A stretch of 26,550 bases of DNA, from positions 1-26,550 of the forward strand of contig CAVDRM010000033.1 in NCBI GenBank assembly GCA_963611355.1, read 5' to 3'. The notes below the pieces were generated by a model that saw only the letters and a program-made list of their open reading frames with translations, was not told the origin of the DNA and ran no database searches. The position numbers and the translations under genes were made by a program. The stretch is from CAVDRM01 sp963611355 (lineage in GTDB: Bacteria > Bacillota > Clostridia > Christensenellales > Aristaeellaceae). Positions 15,724 to 24,038 of this stretch are shown one piece after another (the stretch's first letter is position 1; the number at the start of each line of letters is the position of its first letter).

Positions 15724-17162
15724 AGCAGTTAAGGGGCAATATCCGAAAAATCGCCTTTTTTATGGCCATACTCTTCGTTCTGTTGATTGGATACGGCGCG
15801 TACAGCCTGCTCACCTACGGAAACCGCTGGTTCTCATCGAGCGCCAACACATATGTCCGGCAGCAGAAAAAGAACGTCACCCCCGGCGATATCTACGACA
15901 GAAACGGCGTGCTGCTTGCGGGAACGGAGGACGGGCAGCGCGTGTATCAGGCAGACGCGGAGAAGCGCAGCGCGGTCGTCCATGTGCTGGGGGACAGCCA
16001 GGGCAACGTCTCCAACGGCGTGGAGAACTTTATGTCCGCCTATCTCTATGGCTTTAACATGAGCTTTTTGGAGCGCGTGAACGCCTATCTTTCCGGGACG
16101 CAGCGCGTAGGGGACAGCGTGACGCTGACCATTGACAGCGCGCTGAGCACCTATATTTTGCAGCAGGTCAAAAATAACGCGTCCCTGCCGGACGACGTGC
16201 AGGGCGCGGTCGTGGTGATGAACTACAAGACGGGTGAAATTTTAAGCGAGCTGAGCTTCCCCGTTTTTGACCCTTATGATACGAAAAGCGCGGAGAAAGA
16301 TGAAGGACAGCCGTTTTACAACAGAGCCGTGCAGGGCTTGTATGCGCCCGGCTCGACCTTCAAAATCGTGACGGCCGCCGCCGCGCTGCAGACGTCCTCG
16401 CTGTCGGGACGTTCCTTCCAGTGTACGGGGCTTCTCTCGGTGGACAGCGAAACGACCCATTTCATCACCGATGCGGGGACAAATTTAGAAAAAAATAAAA
16501 TCATTTCTCACGGGCAAATCACCCTGCGGGACGCCTTTAAGCTCAGCTGCAACAATACCTTTGCGCAAATCGCCCTGGAGTTGGGCGATGCGGCGCTCAA
16601 AAAGCAGGCAGAGGCGTTCGGTTTTAACGACAATTTCTTGTTCCGCGATGTGGTGGTGGAAAATTCTTCTTACCCCACCGCCAACCGCAACAACTGGAAC
16701 GTCGCCTGGACGGGCGCGGGACAGAGCGCCCTCACTGCCACACCGCTGCATATGTGCCTGATTGCCTGCGCCGTTGCCAACAATGGCGTGATGATGGAGC
16801 CGCGGCTGGTCAAGACCGTCACCGCCGCAAACGGCACGGAGCGCCTCGGCTTTACCGCAAAGACCTATCGGACGGCCATTCGGAGTACGAGCATCGTTAA
16901 TGAAATCAAGGATTACATGAAGGCCGTCGTCAATGAAAAGAACGGCACGGGACGGGCAGCCTCCCTGAGCGGGCACACCGTCTACGGAAAGACCGGCTCT
17001 GCCGAAGTGGACGGACAGGAAAACACCAACGCATGGTTTGTCGGTTTCCTGGGCGATGACGACGCTCCCTATGCCGTCGCCATTGTGCTGGAAAATGTCG
17101 GCGGCGGCGGCGCGTATGCCGCTCCGCTGGCTCAAAAAATTTTCCGGTATTTGGTAAAATGA
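15720..17162 (+). CDS. Class B penicillin-binding protein (PbpA/PBP2-like transpeptidase)
   Basis: A 480-residue protein starting at GTG 15720, which overlaps the preceding TGA and follows GGAGG. One membrane anchor (about 10-30), a short pedestal domain beginning TPGDIYDRNGVLLAG, and a transpeptidase domain with SxxK at Ser212-Lys215 (GSTFK), SxN at Ser276-Asn278 and KTG at Lys424-Gly426. It has no PASTA repeats and is short for the class, like mycobacterial PbpA (about 490 residues). It should crosslink strands made by the adjacent SEDS protein. An upstream in-frame extension into ftsW (to 15624) is rejected for lack of a start site. The serS promoter and leader follow 40 bases later. Confidence 0.93.
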   Translation: MKQLRGNIRKIAFFMAILFVLLIGYGAYSLLTYGNRWFSSSANTYVRQQKKNVTPGDIYDRNGVLLAGTEDGQRVYQADAEKRSAVVHVLGDSQGNVSNGVENFMSAYLYGFNMSFLERVNAYLSGTQRVGDSVTLTIDSALSTYILQQVKNNASLPDDVQGAVVVMNYKTGEILSELSFPVFDPYDTKSAEKDEGQPFYNRAVQGLYAPGSTFKIVTAAAALQTSSLSGRSFQCTGLLSVDSETTHFITDAGTNLEKNKIISHGQITLRDAFKLSCNNTFAQIALELGDAALKKQAEAFGFNDNFLFRDVVVENSSYPTANRNNWNVAWTGAGQSALTATPLHMCLIACAVANNGVMMEPRLVKTVTAANGTERLGFTAKTYRTAIRSTSIVNEIKDYMKAVVNEKNGTGRAASLSGHTVYGKTGSAEVDGQENTNAWFVGFLGDDDAPYAVAIVLENVGGGGAYAAPLAQKIFRYLVK

Positions 17163-17202
17163 ACGGACAATATGTAAACCGTGAATGAAAGCTGTTCGGC
17201 AC

Positions 17203-17231
17203 TTGCATTTTTGTCTTCGGAGCGGTATAAT
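17203..17231 (+). promoter_or_regulatory. Candidate serS promoter
   Basis: TTGCAT (17203-17208), 17-bp spacer, perfect TATAAT (17226-17231). The predicted start is near 17238. One caution: sequences upstream of that point (17221-17226 and 17234-17239) pair well with the leader, which would favour an earlier start. Confidence 0.65.
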
Positions 17232-17474
17232 GACTCTGCGAAGATCGGGAAGCGCCGTGCGGCGTTCGTCAGGCAGAGACCGCTTTGTTTGGTGCAAGGA
17301 GCGGGGCGGGCAGCGCGGCTTTCCACCCGTGAGCAGGGCGGCGAGGAGCCGTCGGGGTGCGCCCCGTACAGCGCGGAGAAAGAGCGGGCAGGCGGCGAAA
17401 GCGCCTGCCAATCAGGGTGGCACCGCGGAAAATTCCGTCCCTGCATGGCGTTTGTGTTCATGCAGGGCTTTTTA
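17232..17474 (+). promoter_or_regulatory. T-box leader controlling serS (tRNA-Ser sensing)
   Basis: The canonical T-box AGGGTGGCACCGCGG lies at 17414-17428. AGGG and CGG can pair with CCG and TCCCT (about 17435-17442) to form the antiterminator with its bulge. The bulge TGGC complements a GCCA tRNA end, which fits serine tRNA with discriminator G73. The competing terminator is CCCTGCATG (17439-17447) with CATGCAGGG (17459-17467) and TTTTT at 17469-17473. A conserved-looking CAGAGA followed by a TTTGGTGCAAGG loop fits the usual mid-leader elements. Stem I seems very short. I cannot assign the specifier codon; UCG and UCA in TTCGTCAGG are candidates. Uncharged tRNA-Ser should stabilise the antiterminator and switch serS on. 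Confidence 0.9.
17439..17474 (+). terminator. T-box regulated terminator
   Basis: A 9-bp perfect stem with an 11-base loop followed by CTTTTTA. It is the off-state of the serS T-box, and its 5' arm overlaps the antiterminator pairing. Confidence 0.9.
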
Positions 17475-17484
17475 TACCGTTTGG

Positions 17485-17603
17485 CATCGAAGCCGGTTGA
17501 AAGCGCCGGAATGAATGTTTCGCAAATCGGCCGAGCCGCGTTCGGAATGCGCAATGCAATGCGCCGAACGAAGCGAGACCGGAAAAATTTAACGGCTTCG
17601 ATG
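17485..17603 (+). other. Nested hairpin element between the T-box terminator and serS
   Basis: CATCGAAGCCG (17485-17495) is perfectly complementary to CGGCTTCGATG (17593-17603), an 11-bp stem closing about 97 bases. Inside, GTTTCGC can pair with GCGAGAC (one G-U), and GTTCGG (17540-17545) with CCGAAC (17564-17569) around a GCGC/GCGC core. No T-run follows. It carries no coding sequence and lies in the serS 5' untranslated region, about 75 bases before the start codon. It may be a second regulatory or stability structure, or a miniature inverted-repeat insertion; copies elsewhere in the genome would decide. Confidence 0.6.
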
Positions 17604-17678
17604 AAAAACCATAGGATGCCCCGTCGATGGATTCGCGCCATGATTCATCATAACATCCGTAATCGGGAGGAAAAAATC

Positions 17679-18938
17679 ATGCTGGACATTCGCCGCATCA
17701 GACAGAATCCGGACGAGCTGCGCCGGGCACTCAAAAACCGCAATTCGATCGTTGACGTGGACGAGCTGCTGGCGCTGGACGAGCGCCGCCGCGCCATGCT
17801 GAACGAGGCGGAGACGCTCAAAAACCGCCGCAATGAAGAAAGCAAAAACATTGCCAAAATCAAGCGTGAGGGCGGCGATGCCTCCGCCGTGATGGAGGAA
17901 ATGCGCAGGGTCGGCGACGAAATCGCCGAAATGGACAGAGAAATTTCCGAGGTGGACGAGAAAATCAATTATATTCTCATGCGCCTGCCGAACTATCCGC
18001 ACGCCTCCGTACCAATCGGCAAGGACGATACGGAAAACGTCGAGCAGCGCCGCGTCGGGACGCCGCGTAACTTTGGCTGGACGCCCAAGGCGCATTGGGA
18101 CATCGGCACGGATTTGGGCATTCTGGACTTTGAAGCCGCCGCGAAAATTTCCGGCGCTCGGTTTACGGTATACCGCGGGCTCGGCGCTCGGCTGGAGCGC
18201 TCGGTCATCGCTTTCTTTATGGATACCCATGCCGATGACGGCTATGTTGAAATTCTGCCGCCTTACATGGTCACCCGCTTGACCATGACAGGCACAGGCC
18301 AGCTCCCCAAGTTTGAGGAGGACGCCTATAAGGTTGATCAGGACACTTTCCTGATTCCAACGGCGGAGGTGCCGGTCACCAACCTGTATCGGGATATGAT
18401 TCTGGACGGCGTCAAGCTGCCCATCCGTCACTGCGCGTACTCCGCCTGCTTCCGCGGCGAGGCCGGAAGCGCCGGACGCGATACCCGCGGCCTCATTCGC
18501 CAGCATCAGTTCAACAAGGTGGAGCTGGTGAAGGTCTGCAAGCCGGAACAGAGCTATGACGAGCTGGAAAGCATGACGCATCAGGCCGAAAAGGTGCTGC
18601 AGCTTCTGGGACTGCCCTACCGCGTGGTCTGCTTAAGCACCGGCGATATGGGGTTCAGCGCCGCCAAAACCTACGACATCGAGGTTTGGATGCCCTCCTA
18701 CGGCCGCTATGTCGAGATTTCCTCCTGCTCCAACTGTGAGGACTTCCAAGCCCGCCGCGCCTCCATCCGCTACCGCGACGGCAAGGGCAAGCCGCAGCTC
18801 TGCCACACCCTGAACGGCTCCGGCGTGGCTGTCGGCCGCACCGTTGCCGCCATCCTCGAAAATTATCAGAACGAGGACGGCTCCGTGACCGTGCCGGATG
18901 TGCTGAAGCCTTACATGAGAGCGGATGTCATTCGGTAA
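17679..18938 (+). CDS. serS: Seryl-tRNA synthetase
   Basis: A 419-residue class II synthetase. The N-terminal coiled-coil arm (about 27-100, NEAETLKNRRNEESKNIAKI) grips the long variable arm of tRNA-Ser. Motif 2 is FRGEAGSAGRDTRGL near 256-270 with the ATP-binding Arg, and motif 3 is GVAVGRTVAAILEN near 381. It charges serine and selenocysteine tRNAs with serine. The ATG at 17679 follows a strong GGGAGG; reading farther upstream to 17181 would translate the T-box and is rejected. Regulation by the T-box is well supported. A long GC-rich hairpin follows the stop. Confidence 0.97.
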   Translation: MLDIRRIRQNPDELRRALKNRNSIVDVDELLALDERRRAMLNEAETLKNRRNEESKNIAKIKREGGDASAVMEEMRRVGDEIAEMDREISEVDEKINYILMRLPNYPHASVPIGKDDTENVEQRRVGTPRNFGWTPKAHWDIGTDLGILDFEAAAKISGARFTVYRGLGARLERSVIAFFMDTHADDGYVEILPPYMVTRLTMTGTGQLPKFEEDAYKVDQDTFLIPTAEVPVTNLYRDMILDGVKLPIRHCAYSACFRGEAGSAGRDTRGLIRQHQFNKVELVKVCKPEQSYDELESMTHQAEKVLQLLGLPYRVVCLSTGDMGFSAAKTYDIEVWMPSYGRYVEISSCSNCEDFQARRASIRYRDGKGKPQLCHTLNGSGVAVGRTVAAILENYQNEDGSVTVPDVLKPYMRADVIR

Positions 18939-18945
18939 ATGATTT

Positions 18946-18988
18946 CTGCGCGGAGGGCGCCCCCAAAAGGCTCTCCGCGCAGTTTCTC
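18946..18988 (+). terminator. Probable terminator after serS
   Basis: CTGCGCGGAG (18946-18955) pairs perfectly with CTCCGCGCAG (18973-18982), followed by TTTCTC. The stem is very strong but the T-run is interrupted. Confidence 0.7.
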
Positions 18989-19042
18989 AATCGATGGGCG
19001 GCACGGCCGCCGTTTATGTCATTGCCGGAAGGAGAGAAGAAC

Positions 19043-20152
19043 ATGGAAAAAGCGAAGGTCTATTTCACCGATATGCATGCGACCGATATGCGCCCGCTGC
19101 CGCGGAAGCTGCAATACCTCATGAAGAAAGCCGGCTTTGAAACAATCGATTTTTCCGGCAAGTACGTCGCCGTCAAGGTGCATTTCGGCGAGCCGGGCAA
19201 TCTGGCGTTCCTGCGTCCGAACTATGCCCGCGCCGTATGCGACTATGTGAAGGAGCTGGGCGGCAGGCCTTTTGTGACGGACTGCAACACCCTCTACGTC
19301 GGCGGCCGTAAAAACGCGCTGGATCATCTGGACACGGCCTATGAAAACGGCTACAATCCCTTTGTGACGGGCGTTCATACCATCATTGCGGACGGTCTTA
19401 AGGGGACGGACGAAATGCTCGTGCCGCTGGAGGGCTGCGAATATGTCCGTGAAGCGAAGATAGGACGGGCGCTGATGGATGCGGATATCGTGATTTCCCT
19501 GACGCATTTTAAGGGGCACGAGTCTGCGGGCTTCGGCGGTGCGCTCAAAAATCTGGGCATGGGCGGCGGCTCACGCGCCGGAAAAATGGAGATGCATTCG
19601 GCGGGCAAACCGCAGGTCGACCAAAGCGTGTGCATCGGCTGCGGACAGTGCGTGAAAATTTGCGCCCATGACGCGCCGCACATCGTGAACAAAAAGGCTT
19701 TGATTGACGAAGATAAGTGCGTCGGCTGCGGTCGCTGCATCGGCGTTTGCCCGATGGATGCCGTGATGCCCATGTATGACGAGGCCAACGAGGTACTGAA
19801 CTGCAAGATTGCCGAATACACCAAGGCGGTCGTGCAGAACCGCCCGGCGTTTCACATCGCGCTGGCAATCGACGTTTCGCCCTGCTGCGACTGCCATGCG
19901 GAAAATGACATCCCCATCGTGCCGGATATCGGTATGTTCGCCTCCTTTGACCCCGTGGCACTGGACCGCGCCTGTGCGGATGCGGTCAATGCACAGCCCG
20001 TCATACGGCAAAGTGTGTTGGGACGCGCAAAAACACATACGGGCGACCACTTTCATGATATCGCGCCGGATACGGACTGGCGACGGCAGCTCATTCACGG
20101 AGAAAAAATCGGGCTTGGAACGCAAAACTACGAATTGATCACCGTTCAATAA
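19043..20152 (+). CDS. DUF362 protein with two 4Fe-4S ferredoxin motifs
   Basis: A 369-residue cytoplasmic protein. The N-terminal half is a DUF362 domain (VAVKVHFGEPGN, FVTDCNTLYVGGRKN, SLTHFKGHESAGFGGALKNLGMG). It is followed by two CxxCxxCxxxC clusters at about 197-209 (CIGCGQCVKICAHDA) and 226-237 (CVGCGRCIGVCPMDA), then the rest of DUF362 with a CCDCH motif and a final DPVALDRACAD segment. Such proteins are widespread in anaerobic Clostridia; function is unknown, with an electron-transfer or metal-centre role likely. The start at 19043 follows GGAAGGAG. It is separated from serS by a terminator and lies 48 bases ahead of gyrB. Confidence 0.88.
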   Translation: MEKAKVYFTDMHATDMRPLPRKLQYLMKKAGFETIDFSGKYVAVKVHFGEPGNLAFLRPNYARAVCDYVKELGGRPFVTDCNTLYVGGRKNALDHLDTAYENGYNPFVTGVHTIIADGLKGTDEMLVPLEGCEYVREAKIGRALMDADIVISLTHFKGHESAGFGGALKNLGMGGGSRAGKMEMHSAGKPQVDQSVCIGCGQCVKICAHDAPHIVNKKALIDEDKCVGCGRCIGVCPMDAVMPMYDEANEVLNCKIAEYTKAVVQNRPAFHIALAIDVSPCCDCHAENDIPIVPDIGMFASFDPVALDRACADAVNAQPVIRQSVLGRAKTHTGDHFHDIAPDTDWRRQLIHGEKIGLGTQNYELITVQ

Positions 20153-20200
20153 GCATCATCGGCAAAGAACGGGGAGAAAAGATATACAGACGAGGGAAAA

Positions 20201-22195
20201 ATGTCGCAATATAACGCCGAAAGTATTAAGGTGCTGGAGGGGCTGGACGCAGTGCGGATGCGCCCCGGCATGTACATCGCGTCCACAGGCTCGCGGGGAC
20301 TGCATCATCTGCTGTGGGAAATTGTGGACAATGCTATTGACGAGGCAATGGGCGGTTTTGCCACGGAGGTCGTGGTGACACTGCACAAGGACGGTTCAGC
20401 CTCTGTTTGGGACAACGGGCGCGGTATGCCCGTCGATTTGCATCCGACCCTGCACATTCCCGGCGTGGAGGTCATTTTTACCAAGCTCCATGCGGGCGGC
20501 AAGTTCAGCAACGATAATTACGCCTATTCCGGCGGTCTGCACGGCGTGGGCGCGTCCGTGGTCAATGCCCTGTCCCGCTGGCTGACGGTGGATATTTTTA
20601 GGGATTGGGCGCATTATCACATGCGCTTTGAATCTGACCTCAATGAAAAATCGGGCAAGGTGGAGGCAGGCGTTCCGGTCACGCCGCTGGAGAAGGTGGG
20701 AAACACCCGCAAGCGCGGAACGCTTGTGCGTTTTCTGCCGGATGACCGCATTTTTGAAACGGTCGTTTTTCAATACGAGCAGGTGCAGCGCAGGCTGCAC
20801 GATTTGGCGTACTTAAACAAGGGGCTGAAAATCGTCTTTGAGGACGAGCGGGAAAAGGACCCTGCGCGGGCGCATCTGGAATACTGCTTTGAGGGCGGCA
20901 TCGTGGACTATGTGCAGTATCTGAACGAAGGGAAAAATGTGCTGCATCCGACGCCGATTTATTTGACGGGCACACAGAACGGCGTTATCGCGTCAATGGC
21001 CATTCAGTACACGGACGGCTTTACGGAGTCCTTTTTTTCCTATGTCAATAACATCCCCACGGCGGACGGCGGCACGCATGAAACGGGCGCACGGGCGGCG
21101 CTGACCCGCGTGTTCAACGACTATGCCCGCAAAATCGGCGCGCTCAAAGAAAAGGATGCCAACCTGTCCGGCGAGGACTTCCGCGAGGGCATGACCGCCG
21201 TGCTGACGACGATGGTCAAAAACCCGCAGTTCGAGGGGCAGACCAAGGGCAAGCTCGGCAATACCGAGGTGCGTCCGGCAGTCGAGTCCATCATCACCGA
21301 GCAGCTCACGCGCTATCTGGAAGACCTGAAAAATCAAGAGCTGGGGCAGGCAATCGTGGAAAAGGCGGTCAAATCCGCCAAGGTGCGCGAGGCAACCCGC
21401 CGCGCCCGCGATGTTGCCCGCGCCAAGAACGCTTTGGAGGCCGCGCCGCTGGTTGGCAAGCTGTCCTCCTGCACGGGGCGGCGGGCCGCCGAAAACGAGC
21501 TGTTCATCGTGGAGGGAGATTCCGCCGGCGGCAGCGCCAAGCAGGGGCGCGACCGGCGTTTTCAGGCCATCCTGCCGCTGCGCGGGAAGCCGCTGAATGT
21601 CGAGAAAAAACGCATTGACGCGGTGCTGGCCAATGAGGAGTTCCGCTCCCTGATTACGGCGCTGGGGACTGGCATCGGCGAGGATTTTACGCTGTCATCC
21701 CTCAAGTATCACAAGGTCATCATCCTGTCCGATGCCGACCAGGACGGCGCACACATCCGCGCCATCCTGCTCACCTTCTTCTACCGCTATATGCGAGAGC
21801 TGATTACGGCTGGTCATGTGTTCATCGGCATGCCGCCGCTCTATCTGGTCAAAAAAGGCGACCGAAAGCATTATGCCTATGACGACAGGGAACTGAAGAA
21901 GGTCACGCAGGGGCTGAAGGGCTATACCCTGCAGCGATATAAGGGCTTGGGCGAAATGAATCCCGAACAGCTCTGGGAGACCACCATGAGCCGCGAAAAC
22001 AGAAAGCTCATGCAGGTGACGCTGGAGGACGCGGCGGCCGCAGAGCAGATGGTGTCCCTGCTGATGGGCGACAAGGTTGACCCGCGTCGCGAGTACATCA
22101 TTGCCCACGCGGACTTTAACAAGGAAGATAAATTCGATGCCTCTCACGGCGTGAAGCATGCGGATACAGTATCCTCCTTTTCGTCCGAAGCATGA
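20201..22195 (+). CDS. gyrB: DNA gyrase subunit B (type IIA topoisomerase ATPase subunit)
   Basis: A 664-residue GHKL ATPase. ATP-site motifs: EIVDNAIDEA, DNGRGMPVD and YSGGLHGVGASVVNALS. The transducer lysine region is FEGQTKGKLGN. TOPRIM metal ligands are Glu438 in EGDSAGGSAKQGRDRRFQAILPLRGKPLNVEKKR and the DADQDGAH cluster starting at Asp511. The C-terminus carries LQRYKGLGEMNPEQLWETTM. The LNVEK wording and length favour GyrB, but ParE is close and cannot be fully excluded without a tree. It pairs with GyrA, not in this window, to supercoil DNA. recF follows 93 bases later in the same direction. GAGGG precedes the ATG. Confidence 0.88.
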   Translation: MSQYNAESIKVLEGLDAVRMRPGMYIASTGSRGLHHLLWEIVDNAIDEAMGGFATEVVVTLHKDGSASVWDNGRGMPVDLHPTLHIPGVEVIFTKLHAGGKFSNDNYAYSGGLHGVGASVVNALSRWLTVDIFRDWAHYHMRFESDLNEKSGKVEAGVPVTPLEKVGNTRKRGTLVRFLPDDRIFETVVFQYEQVQRRLHDLAYLNKGLKIVFEDEREKDPARAHLEYCFEGGIVDYVQYLNEGKNVLHPTPIYLTGTQNGVIASMAIQYTDGFTESFFSYVNNIPTADGGTHETGARAALTRVFNDYARKIGALKEKDANLSGEDFREGMTAVLTTMVKNPQFEGQTKGKLGNTEVRPAVESIITEQLTRYLEDLKNQELGQAIVEKAVKSAKVREATRRARDVARAKNALEAAPLVGKLSSCTGRRAAENELFIVEGDSAGGSAKQGRDRRFQAILPLRGKPLNVEKKRIDAVLANEEFRSLITALGTGIGEDFTLSSLKYHKVIILSDADQDGAHIRAILLTFFYRYMRELITAGHVFIGMPPLYLVKKGDRKHYAYDDRELKKVTQGLKGYTLQRYKGLGEMNPEQLWETTMSRENRKLMQVTLEDAAAAEQMVSLLMGDKVDPRREYIIAHADFNKEDKFDASHGVKHADTVSSFSSEA

Positions 22196-22288
22196 TTTCT
22201 TCAGGCGGCTTTGCCGTATTTTAAAAAAAATGATCCGGCATCCTGTTTTTGTTTTGCGGCACGGAAAAATGATTGATTCGGAGTCTTT

Positions 22289-23380
22289 ATGCGCTTAGTC
22301 TCCCTTCGGCTGCACGATTTTCGCAGCTATCAGACGCTGATGCTGACCCCGCCGGAGGGCGTGACGGTCATTGTAGGCGAAAACGGCGCAGGAAAAACCA
22401 ACCTGCTGGAGGCCGTTCATTTGTGCTGCCTTGGACGTTCGCACAGGACGAGCGCGGACGGCGACATGATTCGGCGCGGGCAAGAAACGGCAGCAGTGCA
22501 GCTCGTTGTTGCCCGCAGGGACGGGCGGCATGATGTGGGCATTCGGCTGTATCAAAATCAAAAACGAAAAAAGCTGCTTTATGTAAACGGCAAGACGGCC
22601 TCCCGCATGGGTGAGCTGATGGGACACGCCACCTGCGTCATGTTTTCGCCGGAGGACTTGGCCATCGTCAAGGACGGGCCGCATACGCGGCGGCGCTTTA
22701 TGGATATGCTGCTTTCCGAGTGCCAGCGCGCCTACTTTTACGCCCTGCAAGCTTATAATGCAACGCTCCGCCAGCGGAATGCCCTGCTTAAATTAAACCC
22801 TGATGACGCAGCGCAGCTTGACGCATGGGACGCGCAGCTTGCAGAGGCCGCGGCGCCCGTGGTGCGTCTTCGCGCCGCCGCCGTGCAGGAGCTGGACAGA
22901 TTGGCCCGCGCCCATTATGCGTTTATCAGCGGGCGGTCGGACGAGAAACTGTCGCTTTCCTATATCGGGCAGGTATCGCCCTTGGAGTCGGCGGCTGATT
23001 TGCTGGAAAAGCTGCGCGGCGCCCGTGCGGAGGATATGCGCCGCATGACCACCACGGTCGGTCCGCACAGGGATGACCTCATGCTGATGCTGTCCGAGCA
23101 TGAAATCCGCGCCTTCGGCTCTCAGGGCCAGGCGCGGACGGCGGCGCTGTCCTTGAAATTGGCGGCGTTTGACATGCTGACCGATACGCAGGGCGAGCCG
23201 CCGCTGCTCCTTTTGGATGATGTTCTGAGCGAGCTTGACCCCGTACGCCGCAGACGGCTCATTGAGCGCATCAAAAGCGCGCAGGCGCTGATTACCTGTA
23301 CAGACCCCTCTGATTTTACCGGTGCCAGCCCCGCCTGCGTCCTCAAGGTGGCGGACGGGCATATCACTCAGGAGGCTTGA
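22289..23380 (+). CDS. recF: DNA replication and repair protein RecF
   Basis: A 363-residue SMC-like ATPase. Features are the N-terminal LRLHDFRSY, Walker A GENGAGKT at 30-37, the MFSPEDLAIVKDGPHTRRRFMD block, the ABC-type signature region SQGQARTAALSLKLA, and Walker B with D-loop LLLLDDVLSELDPVRRR near 305-320. It loads RecA at gaps together with RecO and RecR. The start at 22289 has GGAG upstream. The next gene begins one base after the recF stop, so translation is coupled. A CGGCTTTGCCG mini-hairpin before it (near 22206-22216) is too weak to call a terminator. Confidence 0.95.
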   Translation: MRLVSLRLHDFRSYQTLMLTPPEGVTVIVGENGAGKTNLLEAVHLCCLGRSHRTSADGDMIRRGQETAAVQLVVARRDGRHDVGIRLYQNQKRKKLLYVNGKTASRMGELMGHATCVMFSPEDLAIVKDGPHTRRRFMDMLLSECQRAYFYALQAYNATLRQRNALLKLNPDDAAQLDAWDAQLAEAAAPVVRLRAAAVQELDRLARAHYAFISGRSDEKLSLSYIGQVSPLESAADLLEKLRGARAEDMRRMTTTVGPHRDDLMLMLSEHEIRAFGSQGQARTAALSLKLAAFDMLTDTQGEPPLLLLDDVLSELDPVRRRRLIERIKSAQALITCTDPSDFTGASPACVLKVADGHITQEA

Positions 23381-23381
23381 G

Positions 23382-24020
23382 ATGATTCAATGCGTTTTGT
23401 GGGATTTCAACGGGACATTGATTGACGATGCGGCGTTCGGGCGGCGCGTCGTCAACATGGTTTTACGGAAACACGGTTTGCCGGAAATGAAGACGATGGA
23501 GGAATACAGGAGGCATTTCTGCTTTCCCGTGCAAAAGTTTTATGATTCTGTCGGGCTTGGCGGGGCGATGTACGACCGAGCCGCCGTGGAATGGACGGAG
23601 GAATATTACGCGCATGAAACGGAATGCCGGCTTCGAGCCGGCGTGTCGAAAACCGTGAAAGCACTGAATGAGATGCATATCTGTCAGGCGGTCATTTCGG
23701 CCAGTCCGCAGGAGGCGCTGGAGCGTCAGCTTGGGCGGCAGGACATCGCGCATTATTTTGAGCGGGTGATGGGGCTTTCCGATATTCATGCGCGGAGCAA
23801 GGTGCATCTGGCACAGGCATTCATGGCGGAAAGCGGCCTGCCGCCAGAGAACACGCTGTTCGTGGGCGATACCGCACATGACGCGGAGACCGCCCGCGCC
23901 ATTGCCTGCCGCTGCGTGCTGGTGACGGGCGGGCATCAGACCGAGAAAGCCTTGCGGGAGACGGGCTGCCCCGTTCTGACGGGCATCCCGCAGGTGCTGG
24001 ACGTTGTCCGGCAGGGATGA
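23382..24020 (+). CDS. HAD-superfamily hydrolase-like protein with Asn in motif I
   Basis: A 212-residue HAD-fold protein with a helical cap, similar in layout to phosphoglycolate phosphatases. Motif I is WDFNGTLIDD: the nucleophile Asp8 is present but the usual second Asp is Asn10. Motif II is VISASP (Ser106), motif III Lys140, and motif IV VGDTAHDAE (Asp163, Asp167). Loss of the general acid/base Asp is known in a subgroup of HAD proteins and may slow or change catalysis. The start follows CAGGAGGC and lies one base after recF, with a further exported protein gene 18 bases downstream. The substrate is unknown. Confidence 0.85.
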   Translation: MIQCVLWDFNGTLIDDAAFGRRVVNMVLRKHGLPEMKTMEEYRRHFCFPVQKFYDSVGLGGAMYDRAAVEWTEEYYAHETECRLRAGVSKTVKALNEMHICQAVISASPQEALERQLGRQDIAHYFERVMGLSDIHARSKVHLAQAFMAESGLPPENTLFVGDTAHDAETARAIACRCVLVTGGHQTEKALRETGCPVLTGIPQVLDVVRQG

Positions 24021-24038
24021 ATAGGGGGCGGAGAGACG

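Noticed and set aside
17181..17678. Long open frame continuous with serS through the leader
   Set aside because: It would translate the T-box, its terminator and the nested hairpin element; SerRS of normal length starts at 17679 behind GGGAGG.
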